64,000 bases of DNA, taken from assembly GCA_963777695.1 (NCBI GenBank), contig CAVZRC010000003.1, positions 4,030,001-4,094,000 on the forward strand, read 5' to 3'. Under the pieces are notes generated by a model, which saw nothing but the letters and a program-made list of their open reading frames with translations, searched no databases and was not told the origin of the DNA. Below, piece by piece: positions 17,503 to 26,040 of this stretch. Each line of letters starts with the position of its first letter. Within the stretch, counting starts at the first letter, position 1. The DNA comes from CAVZRC01 sp963777695 (GTDB taxonomy: Bacteria > Planctomycetota > Planctomycetia > Isosphaerales > Isosphaeraceae). Made by a program: the position numbers and the translations under genes.

Positions 17503-18762
17503 ATGAAGCGTGCGATCATCGTGGTCGGGATGCAGTGGGGCGATGAGTCCAAGGGCGCGACGGTGGATTTCCTCTGCCGCCGGCTCGGGCCCGACGTCGT
17601 GGTGCGGTATAGCGGCGGCTCGCAGTGCGGACACAACGTGGAGCTGGCCGACGGCCGGCGTCACACGTTCTCCCAATTCGGGTCCGGGACTCTTGCGGGC
17701 GTCCCGACCTACCTGGGCCCGAATGTCATCATCAACCCGGCCGCGATGATCCGGGAGGCCGAGCACCTGAAACAGCTCGGGATCGGCGATCCCTGGCCGA
17801 TGATCCACGTCCACCCCGATTGCTTGCTCACGACCGTCTACCACCAGTGGGCGAACCAGGTCGAGGAGCTCAATCGCGGCGAAGCCCGGCATGGCTCATG
17901 CGGCCACGGGATCGGCGAGACCCGCGGTTACTGGCTCGATCACGGCGAGGACGCGATCTGTTGCCGGGACCTGCTGGGAGGGGATCGGCTGCGGGCGAAA
18001 CTGGAATTGCTCCGCCAGAGATTGCTCCCGAGGATTCATCGCGCGGCGGATGAACCCCGGTGCCACGAGTTGATCGAGCGGTTCCTGGCGGTCGATCCCG
18101 GGACGGTCGCCCGCGACTTGATCGGATTCCGTTCCGTCATCCGGACGCAATTGCGGCAATGGCCCGATGTCCGCGAGACGCTGGCGATATTCGAGGGCGC
18201 CGAGGGAGTCCTCCTGGACGAACACTACGGGTTTCCGCCCCATTGCACCTGGTCCACCGTGACGGATCGACACGCGCTGGAGCTGCTGGCGGAACGCGAC
18301 TGTCGCGACGTCAAGACGTTGGGTGTCGTCCGGGCCTTCACGACCCGGCACGGGGCCGGTCCCTTGCCGACCGCCGACCCCGCCACGACGAACGAGCTGG
18401 CCGACCCGGGGAATCCTGAGAACCCCTGGCAAGGGAGCCTCCGTACGGGCTGGTTCGACTTCACCCTGTTCCGCTATGCTGCCAAGGTCCAGCCGATCGA
18501 TGGCGTCGCGATCAGTTGGTTGGATCGATTCCCCGAGCGCGACGGGCTCGTTTCCCATGCCTACGCCGACGGTCAGGATCTCCGCTTCGATTCGTACCCG
18601 GACCCGGACGCCCAGCACCGGACGGGTCGTCGCCTGGAGGACGCCGAACCGCGATACGAGCGAATCTCACGGGACGACTTCCTGAGACGGTTCCCGGCGC
18701 CGATCGTCATTCGCGGGTTCGGCCCCAGGGCCGAGGACCGAATCGCCGACCTGGATCTGTGA
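17503..18762 (+). CDS. Divergent adenylosuccinate synthetase-like enzyme
   Basis: 419 residues. The PurA fold is plain: GMQWGDESKGATVD (residues 9-22), GHN with His44, EGAEGVLLD (about 231-239), TRHGAGPLPT (281-290) and RTGWFD. PurA joins IMP and aspartate using GTP. Here the P-loop-like motif is WGDESKGA instead of WGDEGKGK, although the catalytic Asp14 and His44 stay. The usual TTGRGIGP is replaced by SCGHGIGETRG, and the CLTKLDVL guanine-binding segment reads AISWLDRF. So the nucleotide substrates may differ from those of housekeeping PurA. Starts 204 bases after the vWA gene, behind repeats, so operon membership is uncertain. Could also be a paralog with a different acid or nucleotide. 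Confidence 0.82.
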   Translation: MKRAIIVVGMQWGDESKGATVDFLCRRLGPDVVVRYSGGSQCGHNVELADGRRHTFSQFGSGTLAGVPTYLGPNVIINPAAMIREAEHLKQLGIGDPWPMIHVHPDCLLTTVYHQWANQVEELNRGEARHGSCGHGIGETRGYWLDHGEDAICCRDLLGGDRLRAKLELLRQRLLPRIHRAADEPRCHELIERFLAVDPGTVARDLIGFRSVIRTQLRQWPDVRETLAIFEGAEGVLLDEHYGFPPHCTWSTVTDRHALELLAERDCRDVKTLGVVRAFTTRHGAGPLPTADPATTNELADPGNPENPWQGSLRTGWFDFTLFRYAAKVQPIDGVAISWLDRFPERDGLVSHAYADGQDLRFDSYPDPDAQHRTGRRLEDAEPRYERISRDDFLRRFPAPIVIRGFGPRAEDRIADLDL

Positions 18763-18931
18763 TCGCGACGATCGACGTTCACATGTTATCATCGTCCCGA
18801 ACCCAACGGAAGAAGGCGATCCGGCGGGTAGAAAGCCGCGGCGGCGGGCCCGACGACCTCGCCGCGCCCGCGCCGAAACCTCCTCACGAGGGTCTCTCAA
18901 GGAGTGCTCCGGCTGCGCCGAGATTCGAGCA

Positions 18932-19356
18932 TCAGACGACCGAGAGCCGGACGTCGAGGTTGTTGCGGGTCGCATTGGAATACGGGCAGATCTGGTGGGC
19001 CGCCTCGACCAGCCGCTCGGCGTCGGGGCGCTCGAGGCCGGGAAGCTGCACGCGCAACTCGACGTCGAGGCCGAATCCGCCCTCGGAACGAGGGCCGATG
19101 CCGACCGTCGCGGTGACGGCGGCCTCCGGCGGGACCCGGAGCTTCAGGCCCCCCGCGGCCACCTTCATCGCGCCGATGAAGCAGGCGGCGTAGCCGGCGG
19201 CGAACAACTGCTCGGGATTGTTCCCCTCCCCGCCGGCTCCCCCGAGCTCCTTGGGCGTGGCCAGCTTTACCTCGAAGGTGCCGTCCTCCGTTCCGCGGTG
19301 CCGTCGCGGCCTCCTCGGGCAGTCGCCGTGGTCCGGTACTTCACGTCTACGCTCAT
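18932..19356 (-). CDS. OsmC/Ohr-type organic hydroperoxide resistance protein, one frameshift
   Basis: About 141 residues after joining, the normal length for Ohr, a cytosolic thiol peroxidase for organic hydroperoxides. Start ATG at 19356 has GGAGGAG upstream. Reading MSVDVKYRTTATARGGRDG is lost near 19289-19293 and resumes as EDGTFEVKLATPKELGG. Then come NPEQLFAAGYAACFIGAM with the first catalytic Cys, and AHQICPYSNATRNN with the second, the two Cys residues typical of Ohr. The shift fits one lost base. Downstream lies a short gap to the convergent PurA-like gene. Confidence 0.88.
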
Positions 19357-19512
19357 GTTCTCCTCCCGTCCTGCGAGTCGGATTCGAAGGTCATTTGCCG
19401 GATGATCGTGCGAGGTCGAAGCGATCGAGGTCCCATTATAGCCGGGCAACGAGGGCATGAGACGATCGTGAAGGAGTCCGCCCTCCCTTCTTTGGGCTGG
19501 AAACGGGCTCGA

Positions 19513-19944
19513 TCAGGGCGAAGTACCCGCAAATGAGTCGCATAGGAACTGCACGAACGCGGCCTCCTTGCTGCTCACGAGCCGTCCTGGTGTATGTAGG
19601 ATCCACAATTCGACGTCTTGGCCCAAAGCCTCGCCCCAGCAGGATAGTCGCCCGCTCGCCAGATCGTCCGCGATCACGGAACGAGGCAGCAACGCCGCGC
19701 CAGCGCCCGCGCGGACGGCGTCTCGAATCATGAGCTTCGACGAGAGGCGCAACACCGGATCGGGCCTGATGCTCAACTCATGCTGACCGTCCGCGATTCG
19801 CCATCGAGTCGAGGTGGTTGGCGAGGGCCCCGGGGAGCTGACCCGGAAGTCGATCTCGTGTGGACCACCGGGACCCAGGGTGGTGAGCCGTCGATCGCGC
19901 CGGTCCGACGCCTCGACGCCACCGAGGCCTACCTGGCGGCGCAA
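19513..19944 (-). pseudogene. LysR-type regulator fragment (C-terminal effector domain only)
   Basis: The readable part is the end of a LysR effector-binding domain: DFRVSSPGP, RLSSKLMIRDAVRAGAGAALLPRSVIADDLASGRL, and a C-terminal LWILHTPGRLVSSKEAAFVQFL. The helix-turn-helix and the first half of the effector domain are missing; the next gene upstream on the same strand ends at 20205, leaving no room for about 500 bases of coding sequence. The 260 bases between (19945-20204) show no recognisable LysR N-terminus or other gene. Best read as a decayed remnant. Confidence 0.6.
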
Positions 19945-20204
19945 GCCACGGTCCTCAACTCCTGTTCAATTCACCGCTTGCGCCCAACCGCCGTTAATCG
20001 AGCCGTGATTGATCCGGCGCCGACGCCGTCACAGCCCCGCCGGCTTCGCGTCGCCGCTCGGGGATCGTCCAGGACCGTGAAGGTATTGCCTTGCAGGTCG
20101 AAGCCCAGCCGAATCGTGAGAAGGGATCTCGGGATCAGTAAACTTTACGATAGTTCATCCCATGAGGTCGAATCCAAGGGTTCTCCGCCGATTGTTCGAG
20201 CAGG

Positions 20205-21230
20205 TCAACCCATCGACTCGCGATAGAGCGGCTCCTTGCCCAACTGCTGCCGGACGTGTTCGACCTCGACCGGATCGTTGACCGGGTAGGTGGGCACGAC
20301 GCCGCGGAGGACGCTGAGGACTTCCTCGGCGATCGTGATGGCCATGGTGCGGAGTGCCTCGGCGGTCTGTGCGGCGCTATGAGGGGTCAGGAGAACGTCG
20401 GGGCGTCCGATCAGCGGATGGCCAGGCGGGGGCGGTTCGACGGTGTAGACGTCGGCTCCGTATCCCCAGAGCTTCCCGGCATCGAGGGCCTCGGCGACCG
20501 CCGGCTCGTCCACGACCGGGCCTCGGCTGGTGTTGATCAGGATCGCGTCGGGGCGCATCATTGCCAGCGTCTGGCGATTGATCAGTCCGCGCGTGCCGGA
20601 GTCGAGCGGGACGTGGAGCGTCACGTAATCGGAGACCTCGAGCAGCTCGCGGAGCCCCATCCGTCGTGCGGCACTGCGCCGCTCGACGTCCTCCGGCGCG
20701 GCGACGATGTCGTTGTACAGGACGGTCATCCCGAACCCCTGGTGGGCGATCTCGCCGACGCGGCGGCCGATCCGACCAAACCCGACGATCCCGAGGGTCT
20801 TGCCGGCGATCTGTCTTCCGGTCATGCTGGTCCGTGAGTTGTAGTTGCCTGCGATCAATGCCGCCGTCATCTTCGTGAAGTGCTTCGACAGGCCGATCAT
20901 CAGCGCGAAGACATGCTCGGCGACACTTTGCGTGTTGGCACCGGGTGTATAAACGACCTGTACGCCTCGGGCGGTCGCCGCATCGACGTCGATCTGGTCA
21001 TAGCCGACGCCGTGGCGCCCGACGACCTTGAGGTCCTTGCCATGGTCGAGCAGCGCGGCGTCGATCACGCCCGCCGTGCGGATGATCAGCGCGTCGGCGC
21101 CCACGACCTCGCGATGGAGCGTCGCCGGCTCCAGGGAACTGGCGCGGCGCAGGTCTCCCGCATCCCGGAGGAGTTGCAGGCCCTCTTCATGCATGCCCGT
21201 CAAAGAGATGATATTCGGACGACGTTCCAT
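20205..21230 (-). CDS. D-isomer-specific 2-hydroxyacid dehydrogenase (phosphoglycerate dehydrogenase-like)
   Basis: 341 residues. The ATG at 21230 (MERRPNIISLTG) is the best start; a longer frame upstream is not conserved-looking. Catalytic and NAD features: GVGYDQIDVDAATARGVQVVYTPGANTQSVAEH, the Rossmann motif GIVGFGRIGRRVGE (about 152-165), the catalytic Arg in NTSRGPVVDEPA, and the His of TPHSAAQT. Substrate cannot be read from sequence; SerA-type 3-phosphoglycerate or another hydroxyacid is possible. There is no ACT domain, so it is not a regulated SerA. Divergent from the glycosyltransferase gene at 21316. Confidence 0.85.
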   Translation of the reverse strand: MERRPNIISLTGMHEEGLQLLRDAGDLRRASSLEPATLHREVVGADALIIRTAGVIDAALLDHGKDLKVVGRHGVGYDQIDVDAATARGVQVVYTPGANTQSVAEHVFALMIGLSKHFTKMTAALIAGNYNSRTSMTGRQIAGKTLGIVGFGRIGRRVGEIAHQGFGMTVLYNDIVAAPEDVERRSAARRMGLRELLEVSDYVTLHVPLDSGTRGLINRQTLAMMRPDAILINTSRGPVVDEPAVAEALDAGKLWGYGADVYTVEPPPPGHPLIGRPDVLLTPHSAAQTAEALRTMAITIAEEVLSVLRGVVPTYPVNDPVEVEHVRQQLGKEPLYRESMG

Positions 21231-21315
21231 GGAGTTTCTCTCAGGCTGTCCTTGTCGGATCGATCCAGTCGGATGATTATACCCAGGCAGCTCCTCTTCA
21301 CACACCGCACACCGA

Positions 21316-22590
21316 ATGATGTTCCAACGCCTCGTCAGTCAACCTCTCTGGGCGATCATCCTGCTGGCGCTGGCGTTGCGGGCGGCGGTGATGCTCCGAG
21401 GCTCCGGGGCCTTCGACGACCCGGACAATTACCTGCCGATGGCCCGATCTCTGGCGTCTGGCGAAGGGTTTGCCTTCAAGCGACGCCCGACTGCCTATCG
21501 TCCGCCCCTCTATCCGCTGGTCCTGGCGCCGCTAGTCGTCGGCGGAGACGATTGGACGCGATGGGGGATCGCGCTGTTGCACCTGGGACTGGCGGTTGGC
21601 ACGGTCTGGATGACCGCGGTGGCGGCGGAGCGGTTCGGCCTGTCTCGATCCCGGACGATGGCGGCCGCCTTCGTGGTGGCGTGTGATCCGGTGTTGATCG
21701 GTCAGGGCCGTTCGGTGATGACCGAGACCCCCGCCGCCTTCTTAGTCGCCGCGACCCTGGCCGCACTCGCCCAGGGAGGCGTGCGCGGGGCCGTATGGGG
21801 TGGACTGTGGTTCGGCCTCGCGGCGTTATGCCGGCCCAGCATCCTCGCGGCGACCGTGCTGACGATCCTGGCCGGCATGATCGTCAACCCGGGCCATTGG
21901 AAGGATCGCCTGATCCGGAGCGGCTCGCTGGCCCTGACGGTCGGCGTCGTGCTCCTGCCCTGGATGATCCGGAACCTCCTCGTCCTGGGAGAGCCGATCT
22001 GGACGACCACCCATGGCGGCTACACCCTGGCGCTGGCAAATAACCCCGTCTATTACCGGGACGTCCTCGATGGGCCTCCGGGCCGCGTCTGGACCGGTCA
22101 AGATCAGTGGCTCTGGTGGGACTCGGTCACCCGCGCGACGAAAGGCATGACCGAGCCCGAGGCCGACCGATACATGCAGGCGATGGCCTGGAAACTGGCG
22201 CGAGAACGACCGCGGGATTTCGCCCGGGCCTCGCTGGTGCGGCTCGGCCGCTTCTTCGGCGTCGCGCCCGCCTCCTCGGTCTACGGGCCGATCATCCGAT
22301 GGGCGTCATTCGCCTGGACCGTCCCCCTTTGGTTCGCCCTGGCTCTGGGATTATCCCGGAGATCGCTTTGGGATTGGCCGGGGATCGCGGCGCCGATGAT
22401 GGTGATCGGACTGACGCTCGTCCATGCCGTTTTCTGGACCGACCTGCGAATGCGAGCCCCCATCGTCCCGGCGATCGCCTTGATCGCGGCCGGGGCCGTA
22501 TGGCCTGGGATCAGATCGCGCAGCGTCAGAGCTTTGAAAGAACCGGATTACCGATCGCGGATTCCGGTTTGCGAATCCATAAACCCTTGA
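21316..22590 (+). CDS. GT39/ArnT-type membrane glycosyltransferase
   Basis: 424 residues. Begins with a hydrophobic helix (WAIILLALALRAAVML) followed by the DDPDNYLPMARSLASGEGF loop typical of dolichyl-phosphate-mannose mannosyltransferase relatives, then AYRPPLYPLVLAPL, and further hydrophobic segments to about residue 395. Predicted to transfer a lipid-linked sugar outside the membrane to lipid, glycan or protein. Convergent with the GT2-GtrA gene at 22658. Together with the UDP-glucuronate decarboxylase at 24.3 kb this suggests a cell-envelope glycan group, but the genes are on both strands. Confidence 0.82.
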   Translation: MMFQRLVSQPLWAIILLALALRAAVMLRGSGAFDDPDNYLPMARSLASGEGFAFKRRPTAYRPPLYPLVLAPLVVGGDDWTRWGIALLHLGLAVGTVWMTAVAAERFGLSRSRTMAAAFVVACDPVLIGQGRSVMTETPAAFLVAATLAALAQGGVRGAVWGGLWFGLAALCRPSILAATVLTILAGMIVNPGHWKDRLIRSGSLALTVGVVLLPWMIRNLLVLGEPIWTTTHGGYTLALANNPVYYRDVLDGPPGRVWTGQDQWLWWDSVTRATKGMTEPEADRYMQAMAWKLARERPRDFARASLVRLGRFFGVAPASSVYGPIIRWASFAWTVPLWFALALGLSRRSLWDWPGIAAPMMVIGLTLVHAVFWTDLRMRAPIVPAIALIAAGAVWPGIRSRSVRALKEPDYRSRIPVCESINP

Positions 22591-22657
22591 TAATTCGGGT
22601 TTAAAATCTACTCGCAATTCGCAATCCGTCATCTCCAATGAATTTGTTCCCAGCCTC

Positions 22658-23881
22658 TCAGACCACCGTCAACGGATGGCCGATATGAGGCGAGGATGCC
22701 GGATGCGCGGTCGGTTTCTGGGGATAACGGCGACCGAAGACGATCCACCGCGACATCGAGTAGCTGATCCCCGTCGCCGCGACGATGCCGACCACGGCCG
22801 CGGCCAGCCGGTGGCGTGCGAAGAACTCGTGCTGGGTCGGAAGATACAGGCGGAGCGAGAAGTTCAGTGCGATGGCCAGCGCGTTGCTCAGGGCATAGGT
22901 CAGGAACTGGGGAAGCCATGGCCCCTTCATCGCGTCATTGAAAGTCAGGCGTCGATTCAGGGTGAAGTTCCAGAGCAAGGCGATCCCGATCGACAGGGCC
23001 GCGGCGATTGCCAGATGCCAGGAGAATGCGAGTTCCGATTTGCGGGAGACCAGCGAGGTGAACGAGAGCAGCCACTGGAACATCGCGTAGAACGTCAGGT
23101 CAACCACCATCCCCGAGGCGCCCGCGGCGCAGAACTGGATCAGCCGCGAGAGATTGCCATAACGGCCATCGAGCACATGCTTCAAAGGGCGCAAGTCTCT
23201 CAGCCCAAGGCGCGGCGATCGGAACCGCGGGTCAACCGGGACGGGCACGTCAACGGCCCGGGCCGGCCGCCGCAAGAGCAACTCGAGGACCAGGCTGGAA
23301 CCGCTCGCCGAGATGGTCCGGCCTCCTCGTTCCCAGAGCGATCGGCGGATCGCGAACAGCCCCGAGAAGACATCGGAGGAGCCGAGCAAGACCCGGCTGA
23401 GCATGCCGAGCCCGGACCGCGGCTGCAACCAACTCCCTACGCCCTTGCCGGCGTCCGTCGGCACGGCAACCGCCAGGTCGCAGTCGCCCACCCAGAGAGA
23501 ATTGGCCACCCCGAGGAGCGAATCCGGTGAATACGCCCGGTCAACATCGAGGACGACGAAATGATCGCCGGTCGCCGCATTGAGCCCGGCCCGCGCCGAG
23601 ACACTCCAGTCGCTACCGTCCGTCTCGACATGCGTCGAGACGCCAGCAGACTGGCCGTCCGGCCGACCAAAGTCGTGGATCACGTCACTCGTGCCGGCGG
23701 TGACGACCTCGATCGATCCGAAAGCTTCGCCGCTTTCGAAGATCCGCCGGTATTCGGCGATCGCCTGTTCGCTGATGGTCCTTCCCCGATTCAACGGCAG
23801 GATGAGACTGAGTCTCCTCGCGACGGCTGGGGACTCGGAACGCTCGCTGATCCGCATCTTGGGACGAATCTCCTTCGACAC
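22658..23881 (-). CDS. GT2-like domain fused to GtrA membrane domain
   Basis: 407 residues. Residues 1-215 are a family-2 glycosyltransferase-like domain: RRLSLILPLNRGRTISEQAIAEYR opening, ATGDHFVVLDVDRAYSPDSL with the DxD-type metal site, and LLGSSDVFSGLFAIRR. Residues 250-385 are a GtrA domain of four hydrophobic helices (SRLIQFCAAGASGMVVDL start; WNFTLNRRLTF). GtrA proteins are polyprenyl-phosphate-glucose flippases or anchors, so synthesis and translocation of a lipid-linked sugar are probably joined here. Convergent with the GT39 gene. Confidence 0.82.
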   Translation of the reverse strand: MSKEIRPKMRISERSESPAVARRLSLILPLNRGRTISEQAIAEYRRIFESGEAFGSIEVVTAGTSDVIHDFGRPDGQSAGVSTHVETDGSDWSVSARAGLNAATGDHFVVLDVDRAYSPDSLLGVANSLWVGDCDLAVAVPTDAGKGVGSWLQPRSGLGMLSRVLLGSSDVFSGLFAIRRSLWERGGRTISASGSSLVLELLLRRPARAVDVPVPVDPRFRSPRLGLRDLRPLKHVLDGRYGNLSRLIQFCAAGASGMVVDLTFYAMFQWLLSFTSLVSRKSELAFSWHLAIAAALSIGIALLWNFTLNRRLTFNDAMKGPWLPQFLTYALSNALAIALNFSLRLYLPTQHEFFARHRLAAAVVGIVAATGISYSMSRWIVFGRRYPQKPTAHPASSPHIGHPLTVV

Positions 23882-24349
23882 ACCACCCGACCGATCAGGG
23901 ATCGCCGGTCGAGACTTACGGGACGTCGATCAAGGAAGGTGCTTCTGATGACATCCGTGTCGGTGCCATTCTAGCCTGAGGGGATCGACCATAGGACGGT
24001 GGTCACAGGAGGGCGAAGCCGGACCCCGTCAATCACGTTGGCCCATTCCCACCGCCTCGCGGCATCGTATCCGTGCGAGACGGCGTCGGACCCCGCATGA
24101 TCGATTACGTCATGAGTATGTTAGTTCCAATAGCCCGGACCTGCAAGGTGGGTTGAACTCGATGGCCCGATGACCGATCCGCTCCGATGTCGGAGGGCGA
24201 TGGTCGGACGCATGGATGCCCGTCCAGGCGATCCGCCCGAGATTGCCAAGAAACCGGCCGGGGATGTATGGTGGGTGCGGTCACGGTCGCCGTGATCCCC
24301 CCCAGGACATCGACCTCACGCTTTGGATGAAATGTCAGGAGAACGCACC
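23882..24349. other. 468-base divergent intergenic region
   Basis: Between the divergent GT2-GtrA gene and the UDP-glucuronate decarboxylase gene. No frame has recognisable similarity. Presumably carries both promoters; no clear -35/-10 pair was identified. Confidence 0.5.
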
Positions 24350-25282
24350 TTGAGAACGGTCATCACCGGTGGCGCGGGATTCATCGGGTCGCACCTCTGC
24401 GAGCGTTTCCTCAGCGATGGCCACGACGTGATCTGCGTCAACAACCTCCTGACCGGGAGCCCCAAGAACATCGAGCACCTGTCCGACGATCCCAGGTTCC
24501 AGTTCGTCGATCACAATGTCTCCGAGCCCATCGAGATCGACGGACCTGTGGATCATGTCCTGCACTTCGCCAGCCCGGCCAGTCCCGTGGACTACCTGGC
24601 CCATCCGATCCCCACCCTCAAGGTCGGCTCGTTGGGCACCCATAACGCCCTGGGCCTGGCCAAGGCCAAGGATGCTCGGTTCCTGCTGGCCAGCACGTCG
24701 GAGGTCTACGGCGACCCCGAGATCCACCCCCAACGCGAGGATTACTGGGGCCACGTCAATCCGATCGGCCCTCGGGGCTGCTACGACGAGGCCAAGCGAT
24801 TCTCCGAGGCCATCACCATGGCCTATCATCGCTATCACGGGGTGAAGACCCGGATCGTCCGGATCTTCAACACCTACGGGCCGCGGATGCGGCTCAACGA
24901 CGGGCGGGTGCTCCCCAACTTCATGGGCCAAGCCCTGCGCGGCGAGTCGATCACCGTCTACGGCCAGGGCCAGCAGACTCGCAGCTTCTGCTACGTGACC
25001 GACCTCGTCGAGGGGATCGTCCGGCTGCTCTACACCGACTTCAATGAGCCGGTGAACCTCGGCAACCCGGCCGAGATCACCGTCTTGCAACTCGCCCAGG
25101 AGATCATCGCGCTGGTCGAGGGGACCAAGAGCACGATCATCTACGAAGATCTTCCCCAGGACGACCCGAAACGGCGTAAGCCCGACATCACCCGCGCCCA
25201 GAAGCTGCTGGGATGGGAGCCGAAGGTCAACCGTTCCGAAGGCCTGAAGAAGTCGCTCGAGTACTTCCGGCTGGTCGTCTGA
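24350..25282 (+). CDS. UDP-glucuronate decarboxylase (UDP-xylose synthase)
   Basis: 310 residues. An SDR enzyme that converts UDP-glucuronate to UDP-xylose with NAD. TTG at 24350 is chosen because AGGAG lies eight bases upstream and it yields MRTVITGGAGFIGSHL; the in-frame ATG at 24332 lies before that ribosome site. Motifs: GGAGFIGS (7-14), STSEVYGDPE (115-123, catalytic Ser/Thr region), YDEAK (145-149), RIFNTYGPRM, and DITRAQKLLGWEP. Length matches the short bacterial UXS forms. Supplies a sugar nucleotide for the envelope glycan genes nearby. A hairpin follows. Confidence 0.92.
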   Translation: MRTVITGGAGFIGSHLCERFLSDGHDVICVNNLLTGSPKNIEHLSDDPRFQFVDHNVSEPIEIDGPVDHVLHFASPASPVDYLAHPIPTLKVGSLGTHNALGLAKAKDARFLLASTSEVYGDPEIHPQREDYWGHVNPIGPRGCYDEAKRFSEAITMAYHRYHGVKTRIVRIFNTYGPRMRLNDGRVLPNFMGQALRGESITVYGQGQQTRSFCYVTDLVEGIVRLLYTDFNEPVNLGNPAEITVLQLAQEIIALVEGTKSTIIYEDLPQDDPKRRKPDITRAQKLLGWEPKVNRSEGLKKSLEYFRLVV

Positions 25283-25329
25283 TCGGAGAGACTGCTTCAA
25301 CGCGCGTCTCCCCGGCATACTCCACACTT

Positions 25330-25361
25330 CCCCAACCGGCAACCCCGGCTGGGGTCCTTGT
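25330..25361 (+). terminator. Probable terminator after the UXS gene
   Basis: CCCCAACCGG pairs with CCGGCTGGGG (one mismatch) around a five-base loop, then a short T-rich run (TCCTTGTT). 48 bases beyond the UXS stop. Confidence 0.6.
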
Positions 25362-25516
25362 TGCGCTCGAATGAGATCTAACTAATATAAGAAATATAGC
25401 AACCGTGAAACTCGCTGTTGGACCGGGTCGGAGGGTCGAATAACTCGCCCGATCGCACGAACGACCCATGAAAGAGAACGGAGGTAGTCACTACCACTTC
25501 GAGCGAAGGACCTTCG

Positions 25517-26008
25517 ATGGCAATCGGGCAGGCCGACCAAACCCATCCAACCCCACTCGCCGCCGACCGACGGGCGCTCTGGGGTCGTCGCCTCGCGGTC
25601 GGGACGGCGATCGTGTTCTGCATCTCCGCAGTGTTCCCCGCGGCGGCGGGCTTCGTGAGGGACACGGAGTCGTGGCCCAAATGGTGGGGCGTGCTGGATG
25701 TGAGCGTCGCCTTTCTCCTCGCGATCCTGACGTTCGCCGTCCTCGGGATCGCCAACGATGGGGTGAACAAGCAAGCCGAGGAGGCGAGCTACCGCGCCTA
25801 TCGGATCCTGGCCCATGGGATCCTTGCCGGGCTCGTGTCGTTCTTCGTTCTCGGAGATCGGATCATTTGGAGCCAATGTCTGACGGGCTTCGCGTGGAGG
25901 ACTTGGCTCCTCTTGTATAGCCTGCCCGCATGGATTACAGCGTTCAGCGGAAGACTAGACGCCCGGGGGAACAGCGACGGGAACGCAGCTCGCATTGCTG
26001 GCTACTGA
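25517..26008 (+). CDS. Small membrane protein, unknown
   Basis: 163 residues. ATG at 25517 has GAAGGA upstream. Four hydrophobic segments can be seen (AVGTAIVFCISAVFPAAAG, VSVAFLLAILTFAVLGIA, LAHGILAGLVSFFVLG, WLLLYSLPAWITAF), so it should lie in the cytoplasmic membrane. No family recognised. Convergent with the FAD oxidoreductase; the stop codons lie 32 bases apart. Confidence 0.7.
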   Translation: MAIGQADQTHPTPLAADRRALWGRRLAVGTAIVFCISAVFPAAAGFVRDTESWPKWWGVLDVSVAFLLAILTFAVLGIANDGVNKQAEEASYRAYRILAHGILAGLVSFFVLGDRIIWSQCLTGFAWRTWLLLYSLPAWITAFSGRLDARGNSDGNAARIAGY

Positions 26009-26040
26009 ATCGAAGACGAGTCGCTTCCCGGTCCTGATTC

